Translations under genes and position numbers: made by a program | Source of the DNA: Pyxidicoccus caerfyrddinensis | GTDB taxonomy: Bacteria; Myxococcota; Myxococcia; Myxococcales; Myxococcaceae | DNA: 64,000 nucleotides | Direction of reading: 5' to 3' | Assembly (NCBI RefSeq): GCF_010894405.1 | Contig: NZ_JAAIYA010000002.1 | Location: 620,001-684,000 of the forward strand | Shown: one piece after another, positions 42,728-52,104 of the stretch | How positions within the stretch are numbered: the first letter of the stretch is position 1 | How the letters are laid out: each line of letters opens with the position of its first letter | Notes under the pieces: generated by a model | Seen by the model: the letters and a program-made list of their open reading frames with translations, nothing else | Databases searched by the model: none | Told to the model about the DNA's origin: nothing

Positions 42728-44428
42728 TCAGGCGCCGGGGCGGGGCCAGAAGGGGACGTGGCGCCCGGGCGGGGAGAGCCACACGGACTGGAGGAAGCGC
42801 ACGGCGTTGCGGTCCGCGTCGTCGTGCTCGGTGGTGAGGGCGTGGAGGGTGGCCACGAGCGCCAGCGTGGCGAGGCCCGCGCCGAGGGCCGCCGGGAGGG
42901 GCCACCGCCGCGAGGGGCCCCGCGCCACCTCGCGGTACACCCACACGGCCACGGCCAGCAGCGCGGCGAGCAGCACCAGGCCCGCGGCGGGCTGGGGCAG
43001 CCCGAGGAAGGACAGCACCCCCGCGGGGAAGTAGCCCGCGTCCATGAGCGGCAGCGCCAGCCCACCCACGGCGTTGGAGACGTCGTCGGGGATGTAGTTG
43101 ACGAAGGTGGCCGCTCCGGTGGTGAGGATGGACGCCGCGCACAGCATGGCGGCGGCGCCGAGCACCCACGTCCGTCCGGAGGAGCGCAGCCGCTCCAGCC
43201 AGAGGCCGGCGGGCAGCAGGAGGAAGGGGACCAGGCCGGTGAGGTGGCGCGGCCCCGTCGTCCAACCCCATGAGTCATACGAGAAGGACGAGGTGAAGTA
43301 CGTGTAGCCCACCAGCAGCGCCACGCCCATCCACGCCACCGCGCGCTGCTCGGGTGCGGCCGGGGGGCGCCGCTGCATCCGCGCGAGCCCGGGCAGCGCC
43401 AGCAGGAGGAAGGGGGACAGGGTGAACAGGCCGCGCAGCGGTGAGAAGAAGGACAGGGCGAAGGCGCGCGGGTCTGGCGTGCGGATGCCGAGGAAGCCGC
43501 CCAGGTGCCACGGCTGGTAGGCCGCGTCGTTGAGGTACTTGTAGCCCGTCGTCAGCGGGTGGCCGAAGGCGGCCTGGTGGTAGAGCGCCAGCGCCACCAC
43601 GAAGGGCAGCGCGCCCAGCGTGGCGAGCCCCGCGGCACGGCCCAGGCGCACGAGGCGCTCGCGCAGGGGGGCCGGCTGGAAGAGGACGGTGAGCGCCGCG
43701 TACAGGACGAGGCCCAGCACGCCGAGCGCGCCGGTGTACTCGGCGGCCACGGTGGCCCCGGCGCAGGCGCCCGCCACCAGGTAGCCGCGCTCGCGCCAGT
43801 CTCCGCGCGCGCAGCGCCACAGCGCGTAGAAGCCGGCGAAGAGGAGCACCGCCGTCGTCTGGTGGCTCATGAAGAGCAGCGAGTAGCTGAAGGCCAGCGA
43901 GCCCAGCCCGTACGTCACCGTGAGGGCGTCCGCCACGGGCGCCTCCAGGTGCGCGCGCAGGTAGCGCCGCACCAGCCACAGCATGCCCAGCGTGGGCAGC
44001 ACGGTGAGCCACAGGCGCGAGAAGAAGACGAGCGGCACCTCCGGCACGGCGTGGCGGTGGCCTCCGCCCACGGCGCGCAGGGTGGCGTACAGCGGCACGG
44101 CGGCGAACGACAGCAGCGGCGCCTTGCTGGGGTAGTACTTCCCGTCCTTCACGGACAAGTCACCCACGTAGCCGTAGTCGCGCAGCGCGCCGTTGATGTC
44201 GAGCGTGCCGTACTCCACCAGCGCGCGCGTCTGCCACAGCCGGCACAGCTCGTTCGGCGAGCGCAGGCCCGGGTGGTAGGGGAACAGCAGCACGTACAGA
44301 GCCACCAGGGCGACCCAGACGGCACGTGGTGCGCCCGCCGCCGGGGACACGGGGCGCTCGACGGGGGCGGATGAGGTCTCCGTGGACGAGGGCTCCCCGG
44401 GGGACGTGGACTGGGACGCGGCGCTCAT
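42728..44428 (-). CDS. polytopic membrane protein, GT39/ArnT-like
   Basis: The 566-residue protein has about a dozen hydrophobic segments. After a Ser/Pro-rich N-terminus comes a first helix (VWVALVALYVLLFPYHPGL) and a periplasmic loop with NELCRLWQTRALVEYGTLDI and GKYYPSKAPLLSFAAVP. This resembles the GT39/ArnT-like glycosyltransferases that use lipid-linked sugars, but the DE-type catalytic acids are not clear here. ATG 44428 is preferred because GGAG lies eight bases upstream. It follows the glycosyltransferase-methyltransferase gene by overlap or near-overlap, so the two are likely one unit. Sugar and acceptor are unknown. Confidence 0.65.
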   Translation of the reverse strand: MSAASQSTSPGEPSSTETSSAPVERPVSPAAGAPRAVWVALVALYVLLFPYHPGLRSPNELCRLWQTRALVEYGTLDINGALRDYGYVGDLSVKDGKYYPSKAPLLSFAAVPLYATLRAVGGGHRHAVPEVPLVFFSRLWLTVLPTLGMLWLVRRYLRAHLEAPVADALTVTYGLGSLAFSYSLLFMSHQTTAVLLFAGFYALWRCARGDWRERGYLVAGACAGATVAAEYTGALGVLGLVLYAALTVLFQPAPLRERLVRLGRAAGLATLGALPFVVALALYHQAAFGHPLTTGYKYLNDAAYQPWHLGGFLGIRTPDPRAFALSFFSPLRGLFTLSPFLLLALPGLARMQRRPPAAPEQRAVAWMGVALLVGYTYFTSSFSYDSWGWTTGPRHLTGLVPFLLLPAGLWLERLRSSGRTWVLGAAAMLCAASILTTGAATFVNYIPDDVSNAVGGLALPLMDAGYFPAGVLSFLGLPQPAAGLVLLAALLAVAVWVYREVARGPSRRWPLPAALGAGLATLALVATLHALTTEHDDADRNAVRFLQSVWLSPPGRHVPFWPRPGA

Positions 44429-44441
44429 GGACGCGACTCCC

Positions 44442-45806
44442 TCACGCATCGCTCCCGGTGACGCGGGCCACGGCGAAGAGGCTCATGCCCACCGGCAGCT
44501 TCACGCGGGACTCCGCCTGGGCGAAGAGGGGCGCCAGCGTGTCGTACAGCTTGAGCTGGAGCTTGGGCACCGAGCGGCGGCGCAACAGGCGGCTGTTGAC
44601 GAACCAGCCGGGCATGCCGACCAGATTCATCCACTCCAGCTTCTCCACCGCGAAGCCGTTCTCCTCCAGCACCGCGCGCAGCGTGGCGGGCGTGTAGCGG
44701 CGGTGGTGGCCCACCGCCTCGTCGATGGCGCCGAACAACTGCGGCAGCGCGGGGACGAGGATGACCACCCGGCCGCCGGGGGACAGAATCTGCCGGAAGC
44801 GCCGCACCGCCGAGGCGTCGTCGGGGATGTGCTCCAGCACGTTGGAGAGGACGATGGTGTCCAGGTGCTCGTCCTTGAGGGACTCCCAGTCCGCCAGCGC
44901 CACATCGGACAGGTAGGGCCGCACGTGGGGCTTGCCGCGGAAGAGGTTCTTCAGGCGGTCCACGTAGAAGCGGTCCACCTCCAGCGCGATGAGCAGCTCC
45001 AGGCCCGACTCCAGCTCGCGCGTAATCGTGCCGATGCCCGAGCCAATCTCCAGCACGCGGCGGCCCAGGTGCTCGCGGAAGCGGCGGGCCAGCCACTGGT
45101 TGTAGTGGGTGGCGCCGTCCATGCGCTCCAGCGTGGTGTAGCCCTCGTGCTGGTTGTCCGCGTCGTCGCGCACGGTGGCGTAGCGCAAGAGCGTGCGCAG
45201 CCGGGACAGGTGTTGCGTGGCGCGCGGGCGGCGCGGCACCACCGGCGTGGGCGGCAGGTCCACCTCGGTGAGGCGGAAGAGCTGCGCGGCCAGCTTCACC
45301 ACCAACTCCGCGTCCACCGCGTCGTCGTCGCTGGTGAGGGTGACGGAGCGCAGCGCCTCGGTGCGGAAGGCACGCAGGCCGGTGAGCGGGTCCGCCAGCG
45401 CCACGTCGGTGACGAAGCGGGTGACGTGCCCCAGGGCCCGGTCCGCGAGCTGCGCGGGCGCGAGGCCCTGGCCCAGGCTCGGGAAGGTGCGGCGGCCGAA
45501 CACGGCGTCCGCGGTGTCCGCGCGGATGGGGCCCACCAGCGTGTCGTACACGTCCGGAGACCAGGCGGTGTCCGGGTCCTGCAGCACCGTCACCGCGCCC
45601 GTCACGTGGGCCAGCGCGGCGCGGATGGCCGCTCCCTTGCCTCCCTGCACGGCGAGCACATGCAGGCGCGGGTGGGCGTCCACCTCCACGGGGCCCTCGC
45701 CCGCCAGCACCACCTCGGCATTGCGTGACAGCTCCCGCGCGAAGCGTGCGGCGGTGTCGGCGTTGCGAGGTGAGTAGGGCAGGACGAAGGAGAGCGAGGA
45801 ATTCAC
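44442..45806 (-). CDS. bifunctional glycosyltransferase-methyltransferase fusion
   Basis: The 454-residue protein joins a GT2-type glycosyltransferase (about residues 1-215, with SFVLPYSPRNADTAARFARE, GKGAAIRAAL and the nucleotide-sugar motif DPDTAW) to a class I SAM-dependent methyltransferase (about 240-454, with EIGSGIGTITREL for SAM binding and SNVLEHIPDDASAVRRFRQI). The pair could build and cap or modify one sugar or polyprenyl sugar. There is no membrane segment. The start is GTG 45806, with a weak Shine-Dalgarno. It is divergent from wzc across 214 bp and begins the two-gene minus-strand unit that ends at 42728. Confidence 0.85.
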   Translation of the reverse strand: MNSSLSFVLPYSPRNADTAARFARELSRNAEVVLAGEGPVEVDAHPRLHVLAVQGGKGAAIRAALAHVTGAVTVLQDPDTAWSPDVYDTLVGPIRADTADAVFGRRTFPSLGQGLAPAQLADRALGHVTRFVTDVALADPLTGLRAFRTEALRSVTLTSDDDAVDAELVVKLAAQLFRLTEVDLPPTPVVPRRPRATQHLSRLRTLLRYATVRDDADNQHEGYTTLERMDGATHYNQWLARRFREHLGRRVLEIGSGIGTITRELESGLELLIALEVDRFYVDRLKNLFRGKPHVRPYLSDVALADWESLKDEHLDTIVLSNVLEHIPDDASAVRRFRQILSPGGRVVILVPALPQLFGAIDEAVGHHRRYTPATLRAVLEENGFAVEKLEWMNLVGMPGWFVNSRLLRRRSVPKLQLKLYDTLAPLFAQAESRVKLPVGMSLFAVARVTGSDA

Positions 45807-46020
45807 GCGGCGGTGAGTAGCACAGGGCGCCAGGACGCGCGCGTCTTGGGACGTGCGGGCCTGGAAGATGAATGGATGGAGGGCGTCCAGGCGACGGTGG
45901 AACGATGGACAACCCGGCGTGGAAACGGCACGCTCGACGGCGCTTTTTTCGTGTGGGTGAAGGTCGGGCGGAGGTCCCTCGGACCGGGCCGCTGCAGAGG
46001 CATTCCAGGAGAGACGAGAC
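45807..46020. promoter_or_regulatory. divergent promoter region between the fusion gene and wzc
   Basis: This 214-bp gap must hold promoters for two divergent transcripts of the polysaccharide cluster. I see a run of six T at about 45944-45949 and the small hairpin GGTCC/GGACC at 45973-45985, shortly before the wzc ribosome-binding site (GGAGAG near 46008-46013). No convincing -35/-10 pair was found. Confidence 0.3.
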
Positions 46021-48216
46021 GTGGACGGAACCGTGTTCGACCCGGCCGGCGGTGGCGCCGGTGCCCTGACGCCCGCGGGCATGATGCAGCACGTGCGCGC
46101 GCTGTGGCGGCGCAAATGGGTCGTGCTCGGCGTGACGGTGGTGGTGGCGGCGCTGGCGGCCGCGTACACGCTGCGTCAGCCCAAGGTCTACTCGGCCAGC
46201 ACCTCGCTCATCATCGACGTGATGGCGCCGCGCTTCCTCGACGGGGACGTGAAGGAGGTCATGGGCGAGGAGCGCAGCAACTACTGGTTCAACAAGGAGT
46301 ACTACGCCACGCAGAGCGAAATCATCACCTCGCGCGCGGTGGCGAGCCGGGTGGTGGACAAGCTGGGCCTGGCGATGGACGCGGACTTCCTGGGCCTGGC
46401 GAAGGTGCAGGACGAGAAGCTGCGCGTGCAGGCCATGCAGTCCACGGACGCGGTGGCCGCGCTCCAGTCGCGCATCCGCGTGGTGCCGGCGAAGGACTCG
46501 CGCGTCATGGACATCGCGGTGGATGACCTGGACCCGAAGCGCGCGGCGCTCCTGGCCAACGAGGTCGCCTCCGCGTACATGGCGGAGAACCTGGCCCTCA
46601 AGCTGCGCATCACCGAGGACGCGCGGACCTGGCTGGAAGGCCGGCTGGGCGAGCTGGAGTCCAAGTCCAAGTCCAGCGAGCTGGCCGTCTACGACTTCAA
46701 GAAGGACGCGGACATGCTGTCCACGTCGCTCGAGTCGCGGATGAGCATCGTCAGCGAGCGCATCAACTCGTACAACCTCAAGCTGACCGAGGTGCGCATC
46801 CAGATTGCCGCGCAGCAGGCGCGCGTGGAGGCCATCAACAAGCTGCGCAAGGCGTCACCCGAGGACGAGACGTGGGCGGAGGCCCTCACGGGGATGAACG
46901 AGGGCCCCATCCAGGACCTCCGGCGCAGCTACACCGAGCTGCGCGTCAGCTGCGCGGAGCTGGGCGAGCGCTACCTCCCCGAGCACCCGAAGCTGCTGGA
47001 GTGCAACCGCAAGCTGTCGGTGGTGCGCGAGGACTTCCTCAAGAGCCTGAGCAACATCGTGCGCGCGGCGGAGACGTCGCTCACGGAGGCGGTGGCCCAG
47101 GAGAAGAACCTGGTGCGCCTGCTGGACACGGCCAAGGTGGAGGCCTTCGCGGTGAACAAGAAGGCCATCGAGTTCGACCGGCTCAAGCGCGACTCGGACA
47201 GCAACCAGCGCCTGTACGAGCTGGTCGCCAAGCGCCTCAAGGACATCGAGCTGTCGGGCCTGCTGCGCACCAGCAACGTGCGCGTGCTGGACCCGGCCCG
47301 GCCCATCTTCGGGCCGGTGAAGCCCAACGTGCACCGCAACCTGGCCATGGGCCTGGTGATGGGCCTGCTCGCGGGCCTGGGCCTGGCCTTCCTGCTGGAG
47401 CTGCTGGAGAACAGCGTGGCCACGCAGGCGGACGTGGAGGAGCGGCTGGGGCTGGCCTTCCTGGGCGTGGTGCCGCGCATCGAGGGCAACAAGGCGCCGC
47501 GCGACAGGGATTTGCACGTGCACCGCGAGCCGAAGTCGTCGGTGGCGGAGTGCTGCCGGGCCATCCGGACGAACCTGCTCTTCATGTCGCCGGACAAGCC
47601 CTTCAAGACGCTGGTGGTGACGTCCAGCGGCCCTCAGGAGGGCAAGTCCACCACGTGCATCAACCTGGGCGTGGCCATGGCGCAGAGTGGCAACCGGGTG
47701 CTGCTGCTGGACACGGACATGCGCCGGCCGCGGCTGCACCGCGCCTTCGGGGTGCCCAATGAGATGGGCATCTCCTCGCTGGTGGTGGGCGAGGGCACGC
47801 TGGAGAAGGCGGTGAAGAGCACGGAGGTGCCCGGCCTCTTCGTGCTGCCGTGCGGCCCGCTGCCGCCCAACCCGGCGGAGCTCCTGCACACGAAGGCCTT
47901 CGCGGACCTGCTCAAGTCGATGGCCGAGCGCTTCGACCGCGTCATCCTGGACAGCCCGCCCATCAACGCGGTGGCGGACGCGGCGGTGCTGGCCACGCAG
48001 GCGGACGGCGTGGTGCTGGTGCTGAAGGCGGGGAAGACGAACCGCGAGTCCGCGCGTCGCGCGCTGCGCTCGCTGGCGGACGTGCAGGCGCGCATGTACG
48101 GCGCCGTCCTCAACGACGTGGACCTGAAGGCGCCGCGCTACGGGGACTCGTACCTGGCCTACCAGGGCTACGGGCAGTACGCCGAGGAGTCCAAGGACGG
48201 GGTGGCGCAGTCGTGA
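46021..48216 (+). CDS. wzc: Wzc-type polysaccharide co-polymerase and tyrosine autokinase
   Basis: The 731-residue protein combines a Wzz-like chain-length domain between two membrane helices (about residues 36-55 and 441-461, with a coiled-coil in between) and a cytoplasmic BY-kinase. The kinase has Walker A GPQEGKST (537-544, Lys542), Walker A' LLLDTDMRRPR and Walker B VILDSPP (641-647, Asp644). Five tyrosines close the chain (Tyr707, 711, 714, 717, 720) and are the expected autophosphorylation sites. It controls polymerisation and export in Wzx/Wzy pathways. The start is GTG 46021. The next gene overlaps it by 4 bp. Gene order resembles the M. xanthus biosurfactant polysaccharide region, which is inference. 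Confidence 0.93.
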   Translation: MDGTVFDPAGGGAGALTPAGMMQHVRALWRRKWVVLGVTVVVAALAAAYTLRQPKVYSASTSLIIDVMAPRFLDGDVKEVMGEERSNYWFNKEYYATQSEIITSRAVASRVVDKLGLAMDADFLGLAKVQDEKLRVQAMQSTDAVAALQSRIRVVPAKDSRVMDIAVDDLDPKRAALLANEVASAYMAENLALKLRITEDARTWLEGRLGELESKSKSSELAVYDFKKDADMLSTSLESRMSIVSERINSYNLKLTEVRIQIAAQQARVEAINKLRKASPEDETWAEALTGMNEGPIQDLRRSYTELRVSCAELGERYLPEHPKLLECNRKLSVVREDFLKSLSNIVRAAETSLTEAVAQEKNLVRLLDTAKVEAFAVNKKAIEFDRLKRDSDSNQRLYELVAKRLKDIELSGLLRTSNVRVLDPARPIFGPVKPNVHRNLAMGLVMGLLAGLGLAFLLELLENSVATQADVEERLGLAFLGVVPRIEGNKAPRDRDLHVHREPKSSVAECCRAIRTNLLFMSPDKPFKTLVVTSSGPQEGKSTTCINLGVAMAQSGNRVLLLDTDMRRPRLHRAFGVPNEMGISSLVVGEGTLEKAVKSTEVPGLFVLPCGPLPPNPAELLHTKAFADLLKSMAERFDRVILDSPPINAVADAAVLATQADGVVLVLKAGKTNRESARRALRSLADVQARMYGAVLNDVDLKAPRYGDSYLAYQGYGQYAEESKDGVAQS

Positions 48217-49469
48217 GCGGGCCGTCAGCCGGCGCGGGGCTCCGGGTGTTGCATCTGGGCAAGTTCTATCCGCCCGCCTCCGGCGGTATGGAGGGCCACG
48301 TGCAGACGCTGGCCCGCGCCCAGGCGGAACTGGGCGCGCAGGTGGAGGTGCTGTGCGCCAACCACTCGGCGGACGGCGCGGGCACCAGCCACGAGTTCCA
48401 CGGGAAGAGCCCTACGCGCGAGGACTGGGACGGACCGGTGCGCGTGGTGCGCCTGGGCCGCGCGGCCTCCGTGGCGCGCATGGACGTGATGCCGGACCTG
48501 CCGGGTGTGCTGCGGCGCGCGCTGGCGCGGGGCGTGGACGTGCTGCACCTGCACACGCCCAACCCCAGCATGCTGCTGGCGCTGGACGTGGCGCCCCGAC
48601 TGCCGCCCCTCTTCATCACCCACCACAGTGACGTCATCCGGCAGCGGGTGGCGGGCGCGCTCTTCCGCCCCTTCGAGGCGCTGCTGTACGCGCGCGCCCG
48701 GCGGGTGCTGGCCACCAGCGAGGCGTACGTGCCGGGCTCGCCGCTGCTGCGCGCCTTCCGGAGCCGTGTGCGCGCGCTGCCGCTGGGCATCGACCTGACG
48801 CCGTACCTGCAGCCGTCCGCCGAGGCGCTGGCGGCGGAGGCGCGCTGGCGAGCGGAGGCCGCGGGCGGGCCGCTGTGGCTGATGGTGGGGCGGCTCGTCT
48901 ACTACAAGGGTTTGTTCACCGCGCTGGAGGCACTGGCGCGGGTGCCGGGCCGGCTGGTGGTGGTGGGGCAGGGGCCTCTGCAGGCGGAAGGCCGGGAGCG
49001 GGCGCGGGCGCTGGGCGTGGAGGACCGGGTGACGTGGGCGGGCTACCTGCCGCCGGACGCGCTCACCGGCGCCTACCTCGCGGCCACCGCGCTGTGGTTC
49101 CCGAGCAACGCGCGCAGCGAGGCGTATGGCCTGTCGCAGGTGGAGGCCATGGCCAGCGGGCTGCCGGTGCTCAACACCGCGATTCCGCACTCGGGCGTGC
49201 CGTGGGTGAGCCGTCACGAGGAGACGGGACTGACGGTGCCGGTGGGCGACGCGCCGGCGCTGGCCATCGCCGCGCGGCGGCTGGTGGAGGACCCGGGCTT
49301 CGCGAAGCGGCTGGGCCACGCGGCGCGCGAGCGGGCGGTGGCCGAGTTCGGGCATGACGTCATGGCCACGCGCAGCCTGTCGCTGTACGCGGAGGCGCTC
49401 GGCCGGCCCGCGCCGGTGGTGGAGGCGGAAGCCCCCGTCACACAGCGCGCCGCCGCGGGCAGGGCGTGA
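48213..49469 (+). CDS. GT4 family glycosyltransferase
   Basis: The 418-residue cytoplasmic protein has the GT-B two-domain layout. The N-terminal nucleotide-fold starts RVLHLGKFYPPASGGMEGHV. The C-terminal domain has WLMVGRLVYYKG and the EX7E-type block ARSEAYGLSQVEAMASG (about residues 305-321) that binds the nucleotide-sugar. It should add a sugar to a lipid-linked repeat unit. The start is GTG 48213, overlapping the wzc stop (GTGA), so translation is probably coupled. The donor sugar cannot be told. Confidence 0.92.
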   Translation: MSGPSAGAGLRVLHLGKFYPPASGGMEGHVQTLARAQAELGAQVEVLCANHSADGAGTSHEFHGKSPTREDWDGPVRVVRLGRAASVARMDVMPDLPGVLRRALARGVDVLHLHTPNPSMLLALDVAPRLPPLFITHHSDVIRQRVAGALFRPFEALLYARARRVLATSEAYVPGSPLLRAFRSRVRALPLGIDLTPYLQPSAEALAAEARWRAEAAGGPLWLMVGRLVYYKGLFTALEALARVPGRLVVVGQGPLQAEGRERARALGVEDRVTWAGYLPPDALTGAYLAATALWFPSNARSEAYGLSQVEAMASGLPVLNTAIPHSGVPWVSRHEETGLTVPVGDAPALAIAARRLVEDPGFAKRLGHAARERAVAEFGHDVMATRSLSLYAEALGRPAPVVEAEAPVTQRAAAGRA

Positions 49470-49477
49470 GGCATCCC

Positions 49478-50602
49478 ATGCGCGTGCTGCACGTCTACAG
49501 CGGCAACCTCTACGGAGGCGTGGAGACCTTCCTCCACACGGTGGCGCGGGAGCAGGCGCGCCAGCCCGGGCTGACGCACGCCTTCGCGCTCTGCTTCGAG
49601 GGCCGGCTGGCCGACGAGCTGCGCGCGACGGGCACCGAGCTGCACCTGCTGGGCGAGGCGCGAGTGGGCCGCCCGTGGACGGTGTGGCGCGCGCGGGTGG
49701 CGCTGCGAGAGTTGCTCAAGCGCGAGCGCTACGACGCCGTCCTCTGCCATGCCATCTGGCCGCAGGCGCTGTTCGGTCCGGTGGTGCGTGCGGCCGGTGT
49801 GCCGCTCGTCTTCTACCAGCACGACGCGCTGAACGGCCGGCACTGGCTGGAGCGCTGGGCGCGTGTCACCGCGCCGGACCTGGTCATCACCAACAGCCGC
49901 TACTCGGCGGGGACGCTGGCAGCCGTCTATCCCCATGCGCGCTCGCGACTGGCCTACTGCCCGGTGCTCGCGCCTGCGCGGGCGGGCGCCGAGGACAGGG
50001 CGCGCCTGCGCGCGGAGCTGGGCGCGGGCGACGGTGAAGTCGTCATCGTCCAGACCAGTCGCATGCAGGAGTGGAAGGGACAGCGACTGCTGCTGGAGGC
50101 ACTCGGGCGGCTGCGCCAGGTGCCGGGCTGGCGGGCCTGGGTGGCCGGTGGCGCGCAGCGGCCGGAGGAGGAGACCTACCTCGCCGGGCTGAAGGCCCAG
50201 GCCGAAGGGCTGGGGCTGACCGAGCGGGTGAGCTTCCTCGGGCAGCGCTCGGACGTGCCCCAGCTGCTGCGGGCCGCGGACATCCACTGCCAGCCCAACG
50301 TCTCCGCGGAGCCGTTCGGCATCGCCTTCGTGGAGGCCCTGCAGGCCGGGCTGCCCGTCGTCACCACGGCCATGGGCGGGCCCCTGGAAATCGTCGACTA
50401 CTCGTGTGGCGTGCTCGTGCCGCCCCGGCCGGCGCCCCTGGCCACGGAGCTGCGCAAGCTCATCGAGCATCCGGAGGTGCGTCAGCGGCTGGGCGCGGCG
50501 GGGCCGGCTCGCGCGGCGAAGCTGTGTGACCCGTCCGTCTACCTGCGCAACCTGGACGAGGCCCTGCGCGACGTCGTCACGGGAGGGCTGCGCGCATCAT
50601 GA
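49478..50602 (+). CDS. GT4 family glycosyltransferase
   Basis: The 374-residue GT-B enzyme starts MRVLHVYSGNLYGGVETFLH, a typical acceptor-side loop. The donor-side domain has QTSRMQEWKGQRLLLEAL and the acidic block VSAEPFGIAFVEALQAG (about residues 273-289). It is the third gene of the operon. ATG 49478 has GAGG seven bases upstream; in-frame GTG 49466, which overlaps the previous stop, is the alternative. The next gene overlaps it by 4 bp (ATGA). Sugar specificity is unknown. Confidence 0.92.
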   Translation: MRVLHVYSGNLYGGVETFLHTVAREQARQPGLTHAFALCFEGRLADELRATGTELHLLGEARVGRPWTVWRARVALRELLKRERYDAVLCHAIWPQALFGPVVRAAGVPLVFYQHDALNGRHWLERWARVTAPDLVITNSRYSAGTLAAVYPHARSRLAYCPVLAPARAGAEDRARLRAELGAGDGEVVIVQTSRMQEWKGQRLLLEALGRLRQVPGWRAWVAGGAQRPEEETYLAGLKAQAEGLGLTERVSFLGQRSDVPQLLRAADIHCQPNVSAEPFGIAFVEALQAGLPVVTTAMGGPLEIVDYSCGVLVPPRPAPLATELRKLIEHPEVRQRLGAAGPARAAKLCDPSVYLRNLDEALRDVVTGGLRAS

Positions 50603-52104
50603 GGAGCCCGCGTCCGCCGACTGTGCCCGGGGTGGTGAGGCCGCAGCTCCAGGGCCCGGGCGTGCTGCGTCGCCGGTACGTGCGCCGCGCGCCGGGTGCT
50701 CCGCTGGAGGCCCTGGCGCCAGGTGCTCGGGTGGAGCCCGTCTCCACGGAGACGGCGGCGGCGCCGGCTCCCACTCGCGGGGGACTGCTCGCGTCGGGGC
50801 GGCTGGTGCCGCTCTTCATCGGCCTGCTCATGGCCTGCCAGTTGGCGCTGCTGGTGCCGGCGATTGCTCCGCTGCGCGTGGTGGTGCGCATCCTGGCCTT
50901 CGGCGTCAGCCTGTTGCTGCTGGCGCTCGTCCGAGGCCGGAGCCTCAAGCACCCGGCGCGGCCCTTCATCCTGGGCGCCATGGCCGTCACCGCGCTCAAC
51001 TTCTTCCACCCCGGCACGTCCAGTCCGCTGGCGGGCCTGGTGCAGCTGGGCATCCAGCTCTCCATCATCGCGCCGCTCTTGTGGGTGACGCGGCTGTCCA
51101 TCGACGGGAAGACGTTCCGCAGCACGCTGGCGCTGCTCTTCCTCTTCAACGTGGCGAGCGCGACGGTGGGCGTGCTCCAGGTGTACTTCCCCGGCCGCTT
51201 CCAGCCGCCGGTGTCGCAGGTGGTGCAGGGCCTGGGCGAGGGCTACGTGCGCAGCCTCGAGTTCGAGACGGCGAGCGGCGAGCGCGTGTTCCGTCCCATG
51301 GGCCTGACGGACACGCCGGGTGGCGCGGCCACGGGTGGCTTCTATGCGGTGCTGCTGGGCGGCGGCTTCCTGCTGTCGTCCCGGCGCGGGCTGGTGCGCG
51401 TGCTGGCCGCGGGCGGCATCCTGATAGGGCTGCTCTGCGTCTACCTCTGTCAGGTGCGCGCCACCTTCGTCACGCTGGGGGTGTGCCTGCTGGCGATGGC
51501 GGGCGTGCTCGCGCTCAGCGGCCGGCTGATGCGGATGGTGGCGCTGCTGGCGGTGGTGGGCGGCGCGGCGGTGGGCGCCTTCGGGTGGGCGGTGACGGTG
51601 GGCGGGAGCGCGGTGACGGCGCGCTGGAGCACCCTGCTCGAGGGCCGGCCCGAGGACGTCTACCAGCAGAACCGCGGCGGCTTCGTGACGCGGACGTTCG
51701 AGCACCTGCTGCCGGAGTTTCCCCTGGGCGCGGGCCTGGGCCGCTACGGCATGGCCAACGCGTACTTCGGTGACAACAGCGACCGGGAGTACCCGGCGCT
51801 GTGGGCCGAGGTGCAGTGGACGGCCTGGGTCTACGACGGCGGCTTCCTGGTGGTGGCGCTCTACCCGCTGGCGATGCTGGCCACGCTGTGGTGGGTGTTC
51901 CGCGTCGCGCGGCGGAAGGACGACACGGGCGATGAGTTCTGGCTGTGGGGCAGCGTCATCTTCGCGTACAACCTGGGCGCCCTGGCGCTGACCTTCAGCT
52001 ACGCCTTCTTCCTGAGCCAGACGGGCATGGAGTTCTGGCTGCTCAACGCGGCGCTCTTCGGCGCCATGGCACATGCGAAGACCGTACACGCTCATCGCCG
52101 GTGA
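50599..52104 (+). CDS. Wzy/O-antigen-ligase-like membrane protein
   Basis: The 501-residue protein begins with about 65 cytoplasmic residues rich in Pro and Arg, followed by ten to twelve hydrophobic segments. A large periplasmic loop before the last helices contains TRTFEHLLPEFPLGAGLGRY (about residues 354-373), the PLxGxGxGxY pattern common to Wzy polymerases and WaaL-type ligases. It should polymerise or transfer repeat units in the periplasm. The long basic N-terminus is unusual. The gene overlaps its neighbours on both sides (4 bp and 32 bp), so it belongs to the wzc operon. Polymerase is favoured over ligase from context only. Confidence 0.78.
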   Translation: MRSPRPPTVPGVVRPQLQGPGVLRRRYVRRAPGAPLEALAPGARVEPVSTETAAAPAPTRGGLLASGRLVPLFIGLLMACQLALLVPAIAPLRVVVRILAFGVSLLLLALVRGRSLKHPARPFILGAMAVTALNFFHPGTSSPLAGLVQLGIQLSIIAPLLWVTRLSIDGKTFRSTLALLFLFNVASATVGVLQVYFPGRFQPPVSQVVQGLGEGYVRSLEFETASGERVFRPMGLTDTPGGAATGGFYAVLLGGGFLLSSRRGLVRVLAAGGILIGLLCVYLCQVRATFVTLGVCLLAMAGVLALSGRLMRMVALLAVVGGAAVGAFGWAVTVGGSAVTARWSTLLEGRPEDVYQQNRGGFVTRTFEHLLPEFPLGAGLGRYGMANAYFGDNSDREYPALWAEVQWTAWVYDGGFLVVALYPLAMLATLWWVFRVARRKDDTGDEFWLWGSVIFAYNLGALALTFSYAFFLSQTGMEFWLLNAALFGAMAHAKTVHAHRR

